DNA of 36,227 nt from Desulfobacula sp. GTDB lineage: Bacteria > Desulfobacterota > Desulfobacteria > Desulfobacterales > Desulfobacteraceae. The stretch spans positions 1-36,227 of the forward strand of contig JAMPXP010000034.1 in the NCBI GenBank assembly GCA_023701135.1. The letters are read 5' to 3'. Shown here piece after piece: positions 1 to 8,707 of this stretch; the stretch's first letter is position 1, and every line of letters starts with the position of its first letter. A program made the translations under genes and the position numbers. The notes beneath the pieces were generated by a model. The model was not told the origin of the DNA and did not search any database. It was given only the letters and a program-made list of their open reading frames with translations.

Positions 1-17
1 ATTGCAAATGGAATTGC

Positions 18-37
18 CTTTCAGAGGGCTCTGAAAG
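18..37. repeat. Short perfect inverted repeat
   Basis: Two 9-base arms, CTTTCAGAG and CTCTGAAAG, are exact reverse complements separated by two bases. No T-run follows on the plus strand, so it is not a clear terminator. It may be an operator or the remnant hairpin of a gene lying left of the window. The rest of positions 1-134 shows nothing else I can support. Confidence 0.45.
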
Positions 38-134
38 TGAAGTAAAGAGAAAATATAACCTGATTTTTGGAAATGAAGTCGGGTGTTGAATTCTCGCGGT
101 TTTAAAATACCAAAATTGAAAATTTTAATTTATT

Positions 135-163
135 TTGGACAGTAGTGAGAAAAAGTATAGTAT
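135..163 (+). promoter_or_regulatory. Orphan sigma70-like promoter
   Basis: TTGGAC at 135-140 is followed after 17 bases by TAGTAT at 158-163, in an A/T-rich stretch with overlapping TATAGT hexamers. It points right, into the direct-repeat copy at 178-203 and then the 3' end of an oppositely oriented gene, so it drives no sense gene here. Because that repeat also forms the leader of the DUF362 gene at 10854, this may be that gene's original promoter. The promoter was called by eye. Confidence 0.4.
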
Positions 164-177
164 AGTAAAAAATTGCG

Positions 178-203
178 GGACAATATTATTTTTTCATGAG
201 GAG
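178..203 (+). repeat. Left copy of 26-bp direct repeat
   Basis: This segment matches 10820-10845 at 25 of 26 positions. The one difference is A at 182 against C at 10824, and the last 21 bases are identical. It includes a Shine-Dalgarno-like GAGGAG but no start codon or gene follows on this strand. In the right copy the same bases form the ribosome binding site of the DUF362 gene. The pair brackets the efflux and two-component module. Confidence 0.75.
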
Positions 204-224
204 ATCGTCAGCTTTTCTTTCTGT

Positions 225-1199
225 TTAAAATTGATAACCGATTCCGAGCCCTCCGCTCAGAGAGGATTCGTCATAAAAACAGATGCTTGAATCATTCAGG
301 AATGCGGACCCGAAAAGGGTGATGAAATAATGTTTGAGTTCAAGGGGCTCATGAAGCGTAAAGGCGCTTCCAAGGATGAATATCCTATCTTCCCGGTCCC
401 TGTTGAATTCGGGATGGATGCCGTCATAGCCGTGATATGAAACTGAAAAAGCGGTTCCAAGGTCCCAGCCCCCTCCCCTCAGAACATGGGTCAATTCAAT
501 GCCGTATCCGTCATAGGAAAAATTTTTTCCGGCCATGTCCTAGCGTTCATATATTACTCCTGCCGACAATTCACTGGTATCGGTTGCAAAGAGGCGGCTT
601 CCCCCCTTGATGGCATGGCGCTTTCCATCCCGTTTCAGGCCCTGGTGTCTTTTCCCGGCCAGATCGTTTTCAATGTCCACATCATCCAATGCATAGCTGA
701 AATTAAAACCGGAATTCAGGATATTATCCCAGGACAGAGCCAATCCTTTGGTCCTGCGGCTGGTTTCTGTCCGGTTTGTTCCAATGATGAAGGGATCCTG
801 CCATACTTCATCCTTCATATAATTCAGGCCAAGGGAAAAGGTTCCGGTTTCAGCCGCGGGTTGGGAAATTACAAATACGCTCGGCCCGCTGCCTGTGCCA
901 AGGCTCACCGTAGTCCCAGTGAAAGCAAAGGTGAAATTCAGTTCTCCGGTTCCCACCGGATTGATTTCCGTGGGGTGTTCCGGAAACTGGGAAAGGGATG
1001 AGATCCGCGGGTTTTGATTGGCCGAGGCATTGTCCGGTGAAGGCTTTCCGGCGGTAAAGGCCCCTCCGGCCATGAGATGCCCTGAAAATCCGTCGGCTTC
1101 CGGTTCCCCGGCATGGGCGCTGACAAAAAAGAAGATGATTAAGTGAATGATTGCCGAACAAACGATAATCAAAGAAATCGGTTTAAGTATTTTAAGCAT
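225..1199 (-). pseudogene. DUF2860-like outer membrane protein, broken by in-frame TAG
   Basis: Two open stretches, 540-1199 and 225-536, are in the same reading frame and are separated only by TAG (540-542) and one Asp codon. Read through, they make one protein of about 324 residues: an N-terminal hydrophobic signal segment (about residues 10-30, ending near AHA), then alternating polar/aromatic strands typical of a beta-barrel, ending in GIGYQF with the terminal aromatic residue expected of outer membrane proteins. The sequence resembles DUF2860-type proteins of Desulfobacterota and Vibrio; this is recognised by eye. It is the last gene of the efflux-side minus strand. The TAG may be a nonsense mutation, a sequencing error or, less likely, a pyrrolysine codon. 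Without read-through the product lacks the final strands and should not fold as a barrel. Confidence 0.6.
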
Positions 1200-1269
1200 G
1201 TTGCTTTCTCCATATGGGGTTGACCCATCTTCCTTTCGGGGTGAATGACAATGCCGCTTTTTTTTTGGT

Positions 1270-2178
1270 CTATCCGGTGCGTTCTATCACCATCAGCACA
1301 TAATGCTTGTTGGCGGCAAATGTGGCAGGGTTGATGGTATCCATGTTCTTGTTTATTTTCTTTTCTATTTCCGGCAGGACCTCTTCCATGGCGTAGTATA
1401 TGCCGGGAGCCTTCACCTTTAGTTTGCCGAGCACAAACTCTTTTATGGGCATTCCGATCTGGCTGGCCCACATATAAGCGAATGCAATGGTAGGCAATAC
1501 GTTGGGGGTGACGTCCCGCTGGTAAGTCATTTTAAAACCGTTTTGCCGCAGCCCGGTATTAAACAACCGCCAGCTATGCCCGCTCTTTTCTCCGGTTTCG
1601 CCTTTTTTAAAATAGTCGCAGGCTACCCATTTGCCGCCGGGCTTCAGTATTTTGTCTATAAGAGGCAGAGCCTCATCCAGTTTCAGGTATTGCAGGGATT
1701 CGGATGTTACCGCCGTTCCAAAATATGCTGTAAAATCTCCTGCCGGCATATCCTCGAAACGGCAGTCCATGACCTGCAGGCCTTTGTATTTTTGAGTCAA
1801 ATGCCTTACCTGGTGTTTATCCGGTGTCAGTGCAACGACGTTCAGGTTTTTGCCGTGCATCAATGCCGACAGCCCGCCCATGCCGCAACCGATATCCAGC
1901 ACCGGGCTGTTGTAGTCGGTGATCTGGTTTACGATCAGCCGTCCATAGTCTTCCTGCGCTTTGTAAAGGTGGTTGATGGATATGTCCCAGGGGCTTATGC
2001 TCGGGTCTTCAAAATAACCGTAGTGCAGAAAATCCTTCGGCAGCAATTGAGAGTATAGTTTAAGCTGGGCGTCGTCGTACACGCATTCAATTTTTTTGCG
2101 GTTGCGTTGCAGCTTAATGACCTGGTACAGGTGCTGCGGATATAAAAAGTATTTTAAAATGCTGCCTATAATGCTCAT
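1270..2178 (-). CDS. SAM-dependent class I methyltransferase
   Basis: A 302-residue protein with a Rossmann methyltransferase core. The SAM-binding motif I is VLDIGCGMGG at residues 93-102, and later motifs surround the LKPGGKW post-I segment. The overall layout resembles the cyclopropane-fatty-acid synthase/sarcosine methyltransferase-like group, with a basic, hydrophobic N-terminal extension that could touch membrane lipid. The substrate cannot be read from the sequence. The gene lies 45 bp downstream of the RND pump on the same strand and is probably cotranscribed, which suggests a small amphiphile, lipid or pumped compound as substrate (inference). No convincing Shine-Dalgarno precedes ATG 2178; two ATGs just upstream are out of frame, so this start is retained. 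Confidence 0.8.
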   Translation of the reverse strand: MSIIGSILKYFLYPQHLYQVIKLQRNRKKIECVYDDAQLKLYSQLLPKDFLHYGYFEDPSISPWDISINHLYKAQEDYGRLIVNQITDYNSPVLDIGCGMGGLSALMHGKNLNVVALTPDKHQVRHLTQKYKGLQVMDCRFEDMPAGDFTAYFGTAVTSESLQYLKLDEALPLIDKILKPGGKWVACDYFKKGETGEKSGHSWRLFNTGLRQNGFKMTYQRDVTPNVLPTIAFAYMWASQIGMPIKEFVLGKLKVKAPGIYYAMEEVLPEIEKKINKNMDTINPATFAANKHYVLMVIERTG

Positions 2179-2190
2179 TCTGGTTCATTC

Positions 2191-2202
2191 ATCCGTCTTA
2201 AG
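2191..2202 (+). promoter_or_regulatory. ATC(C/G)G(A/T)CTTAAG motif, copy 1
   Basis: ATCCGTCTTAAG lies in the 45-bp gap between the RND pump and the methyltransferase. It matches the two copies in the mipA/kinase intergenic region (8621-8632 and 8658-8669), all in plus orientation. With the copy at 8658 the match extends through the following GGAGG, to 15 of 16 bases. The GGAGG looks like a ribosome binding site, but no plus-strand gene follows it. Candidate site for the neighbouring response regulator. Confidence 0.4.
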
Positions 2203-2223
2203 GAGGAGATAACGCTGTTTTTT

Positions 2224-5200
2224 TTAAATTTTTTTCCTGATGCGCCGGGCAAACCAAAGTTCAGCCATGTTGACGTAGGTAAACACCACCGGAACAATCA
2301 GAAGGCTAAGGGCTGTCGAGCTTATCAATCCTCCGATCACCGCAATCGCCAAGGGCTGCCGGAAGCTGGCGTCGCTGCCTATCCCAAGCGCGATAGGCAG
2401 CATTCCGACGATGGTGGAGACAGTGGTCATCACAATGGGCCGCGCTCGCTTATGGCAGGCGTCAATCATAGCATCAGCACAGGAAAGGCCTCTTTCTTTC
2501 ATTCCGATGATGGCGTATTCCACAAGCAGGATGGAATTCTTGGTGACAATGCCCATGAGAATGATAATGCCGATTAACGCCGGCAGGCTTATTTGCGCGT
2601 TCACCATCCAAAGCGCAATCATTGATCCGCCAAAAGACAGCGGCAAGGCTGAAAGAATAGTAACCGGCTGAAAGAAGTCCTTGAATAAAAGAACCAGGAC
2701 ACAAAATACGCATAGAACCCCGGTGAGCATGGCAATACTGAATACTGAAAACAAATCGCCCATCATTTCCGAATCGCCCGTTTCGATCAATTGAACGGCG
2801 GAAGGCTTATTTTTGATGGAAGGCAACGCCATGGCCTCGTCCATGGCCAGGCCTAAAGGCGTACCGCCCAGATCAGCGCTGAGCGTTATATAGGGCCTGC
2901 GGTCGTAGCGGTCAATCTGGGAGGCGCCGGTGTTTGCTGTAATACTTGCGATGCTGGAAAGCGCCGTTTGCCCCAGGCGCGTCGGAATACGAAGATTGGA
3001 AAGCGTATCGATATCCTGCAACCCATCTTCGGCCATATGCACCCTGACATAAAGCTGTCTGTTGTCAAGATTGAGTTTGGAAAGATACGGGTCAAAATCC
3101 CCGGATGTTGCTATACGCACCGTGTCGGCAATGGATTCAGTTGTTATTCCCAATTCGGCGGCGCGGGTAAAATCCGGGTGTATATTTATCTCCGGCCGCT
3201 GTCGGCCGGCGGAGGAGTTGACATTGAATATGGTTTTTAAGCCGCGCAGCTCTTTTTCCAGGGCGGCGGCGGTGCCGGTCAAGGCCTCCCTGTTCTCGCC
3301 GGCAAGAAGGATGGAAAAACTTTCACCCGGCTCATCGTTTTTCAATGCAAATTTAGCGCCCGGAATATCCATCAAGGTGTTCCTGATCTCACTGTTAATG
3401 ACATTTTGCGGAGGCCGTTCCTTCTTTGGAAGAAAGGTTAAAATCAACGACCCTTTACACACAGCACCGGCGCTAACTTCGTCGGCGCCGTTTTCCCCGG
3501 CAGCGCCGACAACCGTAAATATATTTTCGATGCCTTTAATCTTCTCAACCGATTTACGCACGGTTTCCGCCGTTGATACCGTATTTTCCAGCGTGCTGCC
3601 GGGAGGCAATTCAATGCTCAGATTGGTGTACCCCTGATCGGAAGGGGGAATAAAACCGGCAGGAAGCCTGGTTGCCATGAAGAGCGACAGACCGAAAAAA
3701 ATCGTTGCCATGACCAGGGTTTCCTTCCTGTGTGCAAGGCACCATTGCGCCACACCAAGGTATGCCTTGATTATAAAACCATCTTTTTGATAATGGTGAC
3801 GGGTATCCTCTTTGAGAAAATAGACAGCCATCAGAGGTGTGATAAGCCGCGCCACCATCAGGGACATGAGAACGGAAATAACAACCGTCCAGCCAAACTG
3901 TTTGAAGAGAAGCCCTATAACGCCACTCATAAGAGAGGTCGGTAAGAACACGACCACAATCGTTAATGTTGTGGATATTACCGGCAGGGCAATTTCATTA
4001 ACGGCGTCTTTTGTCGCTTCAAGAATGCTTTTCCCCATGTGCTTATGGCGCACGATGTTTTCAATTTCCACAATGGCGTCGTCAATGAGAATGCCGACCA
4101 CAACGGCCAGGGCCAAGAGTGTCAGGGTATTAAGCGAATACCCCAGCCAATACATGATACCGAAAGTCGGGATGATGGATAAAGGCAGGGCCGTGGCTGA
4201 AATAAGGGTCGCCCGCCAGTCCCGCAGGATAAATCCGACCACAATAACCGCAAGGATTGCCCCCTCATAAAGCATATGCATTAAGCCTTCATATTGCTCC
4301 AGTGTATAAGTGACAGTATTTACAATCGGGGTAATGGTTAAATCCGGGTATTTTTCCTTCAGGGTTTTAATGGTCTGTGCCGCATCTTCTGCAATCTGCA
4401 CTTCATTAGCGCCTTTTGCGCCATATATTTGAAATGCGACGCTTGCTTCACCGTTTAATAATACAGCTTCAGTACGCCTGGCATGGGTATCATGGACCGT
4501 TGCAACCTGGTCCAACCGGATATGGCCTCCGTCCGGCAGCGCAATCGGCAGGGCGTTCAGATCTTTGGCCATGGCCGCTACGGCAATTGTTCTGACCGAT
4601 TGCTCTGCCTGCCCGATGTAGCCGCGCCCGCCTGAAGATTCCATCTGTACCTGTTTTATGGCTTTTGAAACATCCGCCGCCGTCACATTCAGGGAGGCCA
4701 GTTTCACCGGATCGACTTCAACTCTCACCTCGCGGGTGACACCACCGGCTCTGCCAACTTTTCCAACGCCGTCAATGGACATAAAGCGCTTGCTCAGCGT
4801 ATCATCTATAAACCATGACAAGGCTTCTTCGTTTAGCTTTGCGGAAGAAACCGCGTAGGTCATTAAAGCATCACCGTCAATACGTGCGGCGGAGACGGCA
4901 GGCGCTTCGAGGTCGGTGGGCAGGTCGGGCCGGATGCGATCAATGGCGTCTTTTGTTTCTATGAGGGCGTCTGAAATATCTTTTTCAAGATCAAATGAAA
5001 TTGCCATCCTGACGCTGCCTTCGGTAATAGACGTGGATATGTGCTTTACACCGGAAATGGCGGCGATTGAATCTTCCACTTTGCGGGCAAGTTCCGTCTC
5101 AAGTTGTGAAGGCGCTGCACCCGGGAGAGATAAGGACACCTCAATTTGAGGGAAATCAATATCGGGTAAATCCTGAATTGTGAATCTGCCGAAACCGTAA

Positions 5201-5277
5201 AGTCCAGCAAAAGTGAGAAGTATGAACAGCAATATCGGCGGAATGGGATTTTTAATGGACCAGATGGCAAAATTCAT
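2224..5277 (-). CDS. RND efflux pump, inner-membrane transporter subunit
   Basis: A 1017-residue protein of the AcrB/MexB hydrophobe-amphiphile efflux type, which exports toxic compounds by proton antiport. It starts with the usual short cytoplasmic stretch and first membrane helix (about residues 12-30), followed by periplasmic porter domains, a block of membrane helices around residues 335-540, a second periplasmic half and a C-terminal helix block. The paired aspartates needed for proton relay are visible in the fourth helix (ILIDDAIVEIEN, near residue 405). Length is normal for the family. Its ATG overlaps the stop of the membrane-fusion gene by 4 bp, so the two are translationally coupled. 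The exact drug range cannot be deduced. Confidence 0.95.
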   Translation of the reverse strand: MNFAIWSIKNPIPPILLFILLTFAGLYGFGRFTIQDLPDIDFPQIEVSLSLPGAAPSQLETELARKVEDSIAAISGVKHISTSITEGSVRMAISFDLEKDISDALIETKDAIDRIRPDLPTDLEAPAVSAARIDGDALMTYAVSSAKLNEEALSWFIDDTLSKRFMSIDGVGKVGRAGGVTREVRVEVDPVKLASLNVTAADVSKAIKQVQMESSGGRGYIGQAEQSVRTIAVAAMAKDLNALPIALPDGGHIRLDQVATVHDTHARRTEAVLLNGEASVAFQIYGAKGANEVQIAEDAAQTIKTLKEKYPDLTITPIVNTVTYTLEQYEGLMHMLYEGAILAVIVVGFILRDWRATLISATALPLSIIPTFGIMYWLGYSLNTLTLLALAVVVGILIDDAIVEIENIVRHKHMGKSILEATKDAVNEIALPVISTTLTIVVVFLPTSLMSGVIGLLFKQFGWTVVISVLMSLMVARLITPLMAVYFLKEDTRHHYQKDGFIIKAYLGVAQWCLAHRKETLVMATIFFGLSLFMATRLPAGFIPPSDQGYTNLSIELPPGSTLENTVSTAETVRKSVEKIKGIENIFTVVGAAGENGADEVSAGAVCKGSLILTFLPKKERPPQNVINSEIRNTLMDIPGAKFALKNDEPGESFSILLAGENREALTGTAAALEKELRGLKTIFNVNSSAGRQRPEINIHPDFTRAAELGITTESIADTVRIATSGDFDPYLSKLNLDNRQLYVRVHMAEDGLQDIDTLSNLRIPTRLGQTALSSIASITANTGASQIDRYDRRPYITLSADLGGTPLGLAMDEAMALPSIKNKPSAVQLIETGDSEMMGDLFSVFSIAMLTGVLCVFCVLVLLFKDFFQPVTILSALPLSFGGSMIALWMVNAQISLPALIGIIILMGIVTKNSILLVEYAIIGMKERGLSCADAMIDACHKRARPIVMTTVSTIVGMLPIALGIGSDASFRQPLAIAVIGGLISSTALSLLIVPVVFTYVNMAELWFARRIRKKI

Positions 5278-6344
5278 TCTTCAGCGCCTTTCTTAGTTGA
5301 AACCCGGACGATATCCCCATCGTTCAAAAAGCCCGCGCCCTCCAATACAATGCGGTCACTTTTGGATATGCCGGACAGGATTTGCGCATGGTTATCCTTT
5401 ATCTGCCCGACTTGGACTTTCTGCCGGTTCACCGTTGTGCCGGAAGCATCATTGTGGATGATAAAAACGGAATTGTGCCCGTCGCTTAGAACGACGCTCT
5501 TTGCCGGAATTTTCAGGGCGGTTTGCTTGCCCAGTATAATCTGCCCCTCCACATACATGCCTGCCTGGGCGCTGCTACCGGTTTCAATATCTGCAAAAAC
5601 CGTAATCATTCGGGTGTCCGGGTTAAAGGAAGGCGCAATCCGGCGTATTGACCCTTTGGCGGTATTGCCGTTTGGGAGGGTGATTGAAACGGTTTGGCCC
5701 CGGGTAATGCGCACCGCCTGCTCTGCCGTTAATTCACCGCGCCATTCCAGCCGGTTCTGCCGGATAAGACGGAATAATTCATCGCCTGCCGAACCTACGG
5801 CCCCCAGCGTTGCCTTTCTCGCACTGATCACGCCGTCATCCGGCGCAACAACATCCGTGTATTTCAGTTGCAGGGCCTTGGCATCCATCTGGGCTTTGGC
5901 TACTGCCGCTTGATTAAGATAATCGTCTATGGCCTGATCACTCATTGCGCCGGAGTCTCTCAACGTCAAGGCGCGTTTTTTATTTGACTCTGCCGAAATC
6001 CGGTTTGCTTCCAATTCAGCGTATTCGGCTTGGAGTATTTCAGTATTGAACCGTGCCAAAACCTCACCTTTCTTCACGGTATCACCCACATCCGAGATAA
6101 CGGCAATGAGCCTTTGTCCTGAAATCTCCGCGCCGATAACCGCTTCCTGCCAGGCTGAGACAGGGCCGGTGGCTTTAATGATTTCCGGCCATTCCGTTTC
6201 GGACGCCGTTGTTTCGCTTACAGTAAGGGCCACTGCCGCAGATGCCTCTGCAGGCTTTGTATTTTCATCCCGGCTGTTCAACAGCATAAGGGCAGTGAGA
6301 ACCGCAATAATAAGGGATAGTATGAACAGGTTAGATTTCTTCAT
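5274..6344 (-). CDS. RND efflux membrane-fusion (periplasmic adaptor) protein
   Basis: A 356-residue adaptor of the AcrA/MdtA (HlyD-like) family. It has an N-terminal membrane anchor (about residues 5-22), a biotinyl-lipoyl-like half (VIGAEISGQRL...GDTVKKGEVLARFN), a short helical hairpin, the second lipoyl half (VVAPDDGVISARKA) and beta-barrel and membrane-proximal domains. It links the RND pump to the outer membrane factor. I chose ATG 6344 rather than the GTG further upstream because it gives the usual 14-base overlap with the end of the outer membrane factor gene and starts at the signal anchor (MKKSNLF). Its stop overlaps the pump ATG. Confidence 0.93.
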   Translation of the reverse strand: MKKSNLFILSLIIAVLTALMLLNSRDENTKPAEASAAVALTVSETTASETEWPEIIKATGPVSAWQEAVIGAEISGQRLIAVISDVGDTVKKGEVLARFNTEILQAEYAELEANRISAESNKKRALTLRDSGAMSDQAIDDYLNQAAVAKAQMDAKALQLKYTDVVAPDDGVISARKATLGAVGSAGDELFRLIRQNRLEWRGELTAEQAVRITRGQTVSITLPNGNTAKGSIRRIAPSFNPDTRMITVFADIETGSSAQAGMYVEGQIILGKQTALKIPAKSVVLSDGHNSVFIIHNDASGTTVNRQKVQVGQIKDNHAQILSGISKSDRIVLEGAGFLNDGDIVRVSTKKGAEE

Positions 6345-7752
6345 CGATCTTAATTCCTGTATGAATCGGTTTGCCGAGCACACGATGAAGTGCTATCCAT
6401 GCGGCGCTGCAATCGCGTTTGGCTGTGATAAGGTTAATTTGCGCGGTCAATAATTGGCGGCGTGAATCTTCAAGTTCCAGGAGGCTGGTGGAGCCGTTCT
6501 TCCACAGGGCCTCGTGGGCCGTGAATGAGAATTGCGCCGCCTTGAGGGCTATCGTTGAGGCTTCATAGCGCTCCTTGGCGGATTGTTGTGCCGCCAAAGC
6601 GTCCTGCGCCTCCTGCAGGGCGGTGCGTAAGACCTCTTCTAAAACGGCCAATGCCCCTCGGTACCGGGCTTTTGAGGCATCGACAGTTGCCGCGCCACGG
6701 CCGCCGTCAAAGAGAATGCCGGAAACGGTTGCACCCAGTGCCCAGGTCGTAAAATCAAGGGTTGTCCCTGCGGCGCGGATCCATTGCCCGGAAAGAAGGG
6801 CTGACAAATCCAGCTTGGGCAGGCGTTCGGCTTTGGCGACCTTAATATCCGCCCATGCGGCCTTGGCATCATATGCTGCTGCACGAACGCCGGGATGGCT
6901 CATTAAGGCCGTCGCATCAATATCCTCCGGCATTTGCGGCGGCTCCGGCAAGGCAAGCGTCCCGTTAACATCTGGTCTTAGGAGCAATTCCTGGATCACT
7001 GTTCTATCCATACCGCTTAAGGCAGACAGGGCATGGAGATTTTTTTGGCACCGCTCGTTTTGCAAAGCAAGCTCAATAACGGTAAACGCAACATCACGGC
7101 TTGCGGAACCCTCATCAATCTGCGTAGAGAATCCGGCTTGCACCTTTTTATGAAGCAAGCCGAGGGTCTCTTTGCGTGAGGTAAGATCGCTTTCCAATAC
7201 AAGGCTGGAAGACCGGCCTGCCCGAAAATCCAGAACGGTTGCCACAACGTCGGAAGCCAGTATCATGCGCGTATTCTGAGCGTCGGCTGTGCGCGCATCC
7301 AGAAGACTTTGTGCCGCTTTGTTGGAATTTCGAATGCGTCCGAATAGATCCATTTCCCAACTCAGGCTTGGCCCGGCAGAAGCGTTAAGGCTCTTTTTTC
7401 CTGTCTCAACGCCTCCGTTATAATTTTGGGTCAGGCCGGAGGCGACGCCTAGGGCAGGAAAATATTCAGATTTTGAAATTCCGGATTGCGCTTTTGCCTC
7501 GTCAAGCTGCGCCAATGCCTGCTCCAGTGTCGGATTGGCGGTAAAGGTTTTTTCCACCAAAATGTTAACTGCGGGATCATTTAAATCCTCCCACCATTTT
7601 GTTTCATAGGTCCTCTCAAAGGAGGCGTGTTCTGCTCCGGATAAAAAATTTTCAGACGGAAGATCCTTTTCAGTCAGCGAAGTACAACCGCAACTCAGAA
7701 GCATTAAAAGACAACCTATTTTTAACTGGAAAGACATGTTCTTTTTCTTCAC
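6331..7752 (-). CDS. RND efflux outer membrane factor lipoprotein, NodT/OprM type
   Basis: A 473-residue TolC-fold protein forming the outer membrane channel of the tripartite pump. The N-terminus has a signal sequence with a lipobox-like LLSCGC near residues 18-23, so it is probably lipidated. Two repeats rich in long helices follow, with the signature WWEDLNDPAVNILVEKT, WEMDLFGRIRNSNKAA and, in the second half, GILFDGGRGAATVDASKARY. The start codon is GTG at 7752, only 4 bp after the mipA-like stop; an in-frame ATG at 7737 is a possible alternative, and neither has a good Shine-Dalgarno. Its end overlaps the adaptor gene by 14 bp. Confidence 0.92.
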   Translation of the reverse strand: MKKKNMSFQLKIGCLLMLLSCGCTSLTEKDLPSENFLSGAEHASFERTYETKWWEDLNDPAVNILVEKTFTANPTLEQALAQLDEAKAQSGISKSEYFPALGVASGLTQNYNGGVETGKKSLNASAGPSLSWEMDLFGRIRNSNKAAQSLLDARTADAQNTRMILASDVVATVLDFRAGRSSSLVLESDLTSRKETLGLLHKKVQAGFSTQIDEGSASRDVAFTVIELALQNERCQKNLHALSALSGMDRTVIQELLLRPDVNGTLALPEPPQMPEDIDATALMSHPGVRAAAYDAKAAWADIKVAKAERLPKLDLSALLSGQWIRAAGTTLDFTTWALGATVSGILFDGGRGAATVDASKARYRGALAVLEEVLRTALQEAQDALAAQQSAKERYEASTIALKAAQFSFTAHEALWKNGSTSLLELEDSRRQLLTAQINLITAKRDCSAAWIALHRVLGKPIHTGIKIDEEI

Positions 7753-7756
7753 GCCT

Positions 7757-8548
7757 CTAAAATTTGTAACTCGTGCCTAAAACGACCATGGGCTGGAATT
7801 CTTGATTTGTTATCGGGCTGTCTGCCGCATCACCGATCAATTGGTCGGCATTCACCATGAGCATCACGTCCCAGCTTTCCGTAAGGTTGTAGAAGGCGCC
7901 GACCGAGACACCGACAGACTGAAAGCCGGAGTCCACTTCATACCGAGTATACCCGGAACGCGCCGCCTGCGTGGGAGAAACGCCGAAATAGCTGGTCATA
8001 TGGTCCTCATCAGCCCATTTTATTCCGATTTTCGCCATGACCATGAGTTTTTCGGAAACGGAGAACATCTTGCCGATGTCGGCTTCTGCCGTCATGCCGT
8101 AATCCTCATTTCCTTTTGAGAGCTTGCCGGAGATCGTGATGGGGCCGAAATCATATTCACCCATAAGATTCCCTACCGCGCCTGTATCAATATCACCCAT
8201 ACCGCGCAGGTTTTCTTTATCATCATCTTCGTCCCGGCCCATGGCAAATCCTATTGATGCGCCAAGTTTATAATTGTCATCTTGGAGGAAATAACTGCCG
8301 ATTCCATCCCCACCGTCTACAAAAAACAAACCGTTCTTATATTCCACCGAAATATTCGGGAACGGCGAAACGGTGTAATTGTCCGAGCCTTCATATTTCG
8401 GCCCATACATCACACCAACGCCCAGTTCAAAATTCCAATTCTTGTCTTCAGAATTCGGGCCGACCGTGTTTTCAGCATGTGCGCTGACGGACAATACGAC
8501 AAGAATGGACAGGCTTAAAAATAAAATTTTACGCAGATGGTTCAACAT
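7757..8548 (-). CDS. MipA/OmpV family outer membrane protein
   Basis: A 263-residue outer membrane beta-barrel protein. A signal peptide (about residues 1-25, cleavage after SAHA) precedes GVGVMYGPKYEGSDNYTVSPFPNISVEYKN-type sequence, the typical start of MipA/OmpV proteins, and the chain ends in GTSYKF with terminal Phe. Some family members scaffold peptidoglycan enzymes or respond to antibiotics, and they are often encoded next to two-component systems, as here. It is the first gene of the efflux operon, starting at ATG 8548 behind AAGGAG, and is followed after 4 bp by the outer membrane factor. A stretch of acidic residues (DEDDDKEN, near residue 107) probably forms a surface loop. Confidence 0.88.
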   Translation of the reverse strand: MLNHLRKILFLSLSILVVLSVSAHAENTVGPNSEDKNWNFELGVGVMYGPKYEGSDNYTVSPFPNISVEYKNGLFFVDGGDGIGSYFLQDDNYKLGASIGFAMGRDEDDDKENLRGMGDIDTGAVGNLMGEYDFGPITISGKLSKGNEDYGMTAEADIGKMFSVSEKLMVMAKIGIKWADEDHMTSYFGVSPTQAARSGYTRYEVDSGFQSVGVSVGAFYNLTESWDVMLMVNADQLIGDAADSPITNQEFQPMVVLGTSYKF

Positions 8549-8593
8549 GGGTAACTCCTTTTGGTTTAGGTTATATGGTTCATCCTGGGCCGG

Positions 8594-8622
8594 AGTATAA
8601 GTGAGGATTCCGGTTAGCGCAT
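8594..8622 (-). promoter_or_regulatory. Candidate promoter of the efflux operon
   Basis: On the minus strand a good -10, TATACT (8599-8594), is preceded after 17 bases by a poor -35, ATGCGC (8622-8617). A strong -10 with a weak -35 is usual for activated promoters. A CTTAAG-containing motif copy overlaps its upstream edge, where an activator could sit. Called by eye. Confidence 0.4.
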
Positions 8623-8632
8623 CGGTCTTAAG
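8621..8632 (+). promoter_or_regulatory. ATC(C/G)G(A/T)CTTAAG motif, copy 2
   Basis: ATCGGTCTTAAG lies between the divergent efflux and kinase genes. Read on the minus strand, its embedded GACTTAAG (8634-8627) ends four bases before the -35 position of the efflux promoter. The likely binder is the NarL-type response regulator encoded next door (inference). Confidence 0.45.
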
Positions 8633-8657
8633 TCTGAGATCTGAAAAATAATTCCAT

Positions 8658-8669
8658 ATCCGACTTAAG
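8658..8669 (+). promoter_or_regulatory. ATC(C/G)G(A/T)CTTAAG motif, copy 3
   Basis: ATCCGACTTAAG begins 37 bp after copy 2. Its GACTTAAG (8662-8669) ends four bases before the TTGTAA -35 candidate of the kinase promoter, mirroring the spacing on the efflux side. It runs into GGAGG (8669-8673), which could also be a ribosome binding site for the 4-codon reading frame at 8686-8700. Confidence 0.45.
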
Positions 8670-8673
8670 GAGG

Positions 8674-8701
8674 TTGTAATTTTTAATGAACCCTTTATAG
8701 T
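8674..8701 (+). promoter_or_regulatory. Candidate promoter of the two-component operon
   Basis: TTGTAA (8674-8679), a 16-base spacer and TATAGT (8696-8701) fit a sigma70 promoter. If used, transcription would start at or next to the kinase ATG at 8708, giving a leaderless message. This would explain why AAGGAGG at 8667-8673 is too far from 8708 to serve it. The alternative is a promoter further upstream and a leader containing the mini-frame ATG AAC CCT TTA TAG (8686-8700). Confidence 0.35.
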
Positions 8702-8707
8702 TATGGA

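Noticed and set aside
486-1001. 171-residue plus-strand open frame
   Set aside because: Lies antisense to the DUF2860-like gene and has no recognisable protein features; a shadow.
225-1199. Confident pyrrolysine protein call
   Set aside because: No pyl genes are in the window, and TAG is used as an ordinary stop in other genes here; mutation or error is simpler.
2193-2224. Plus-strand gene start behind GGAGG at 2202-2206
   Set aside because: No open frame follows; the sequence runs into T-rich DNA and the antisense 3' end of the RND gene.
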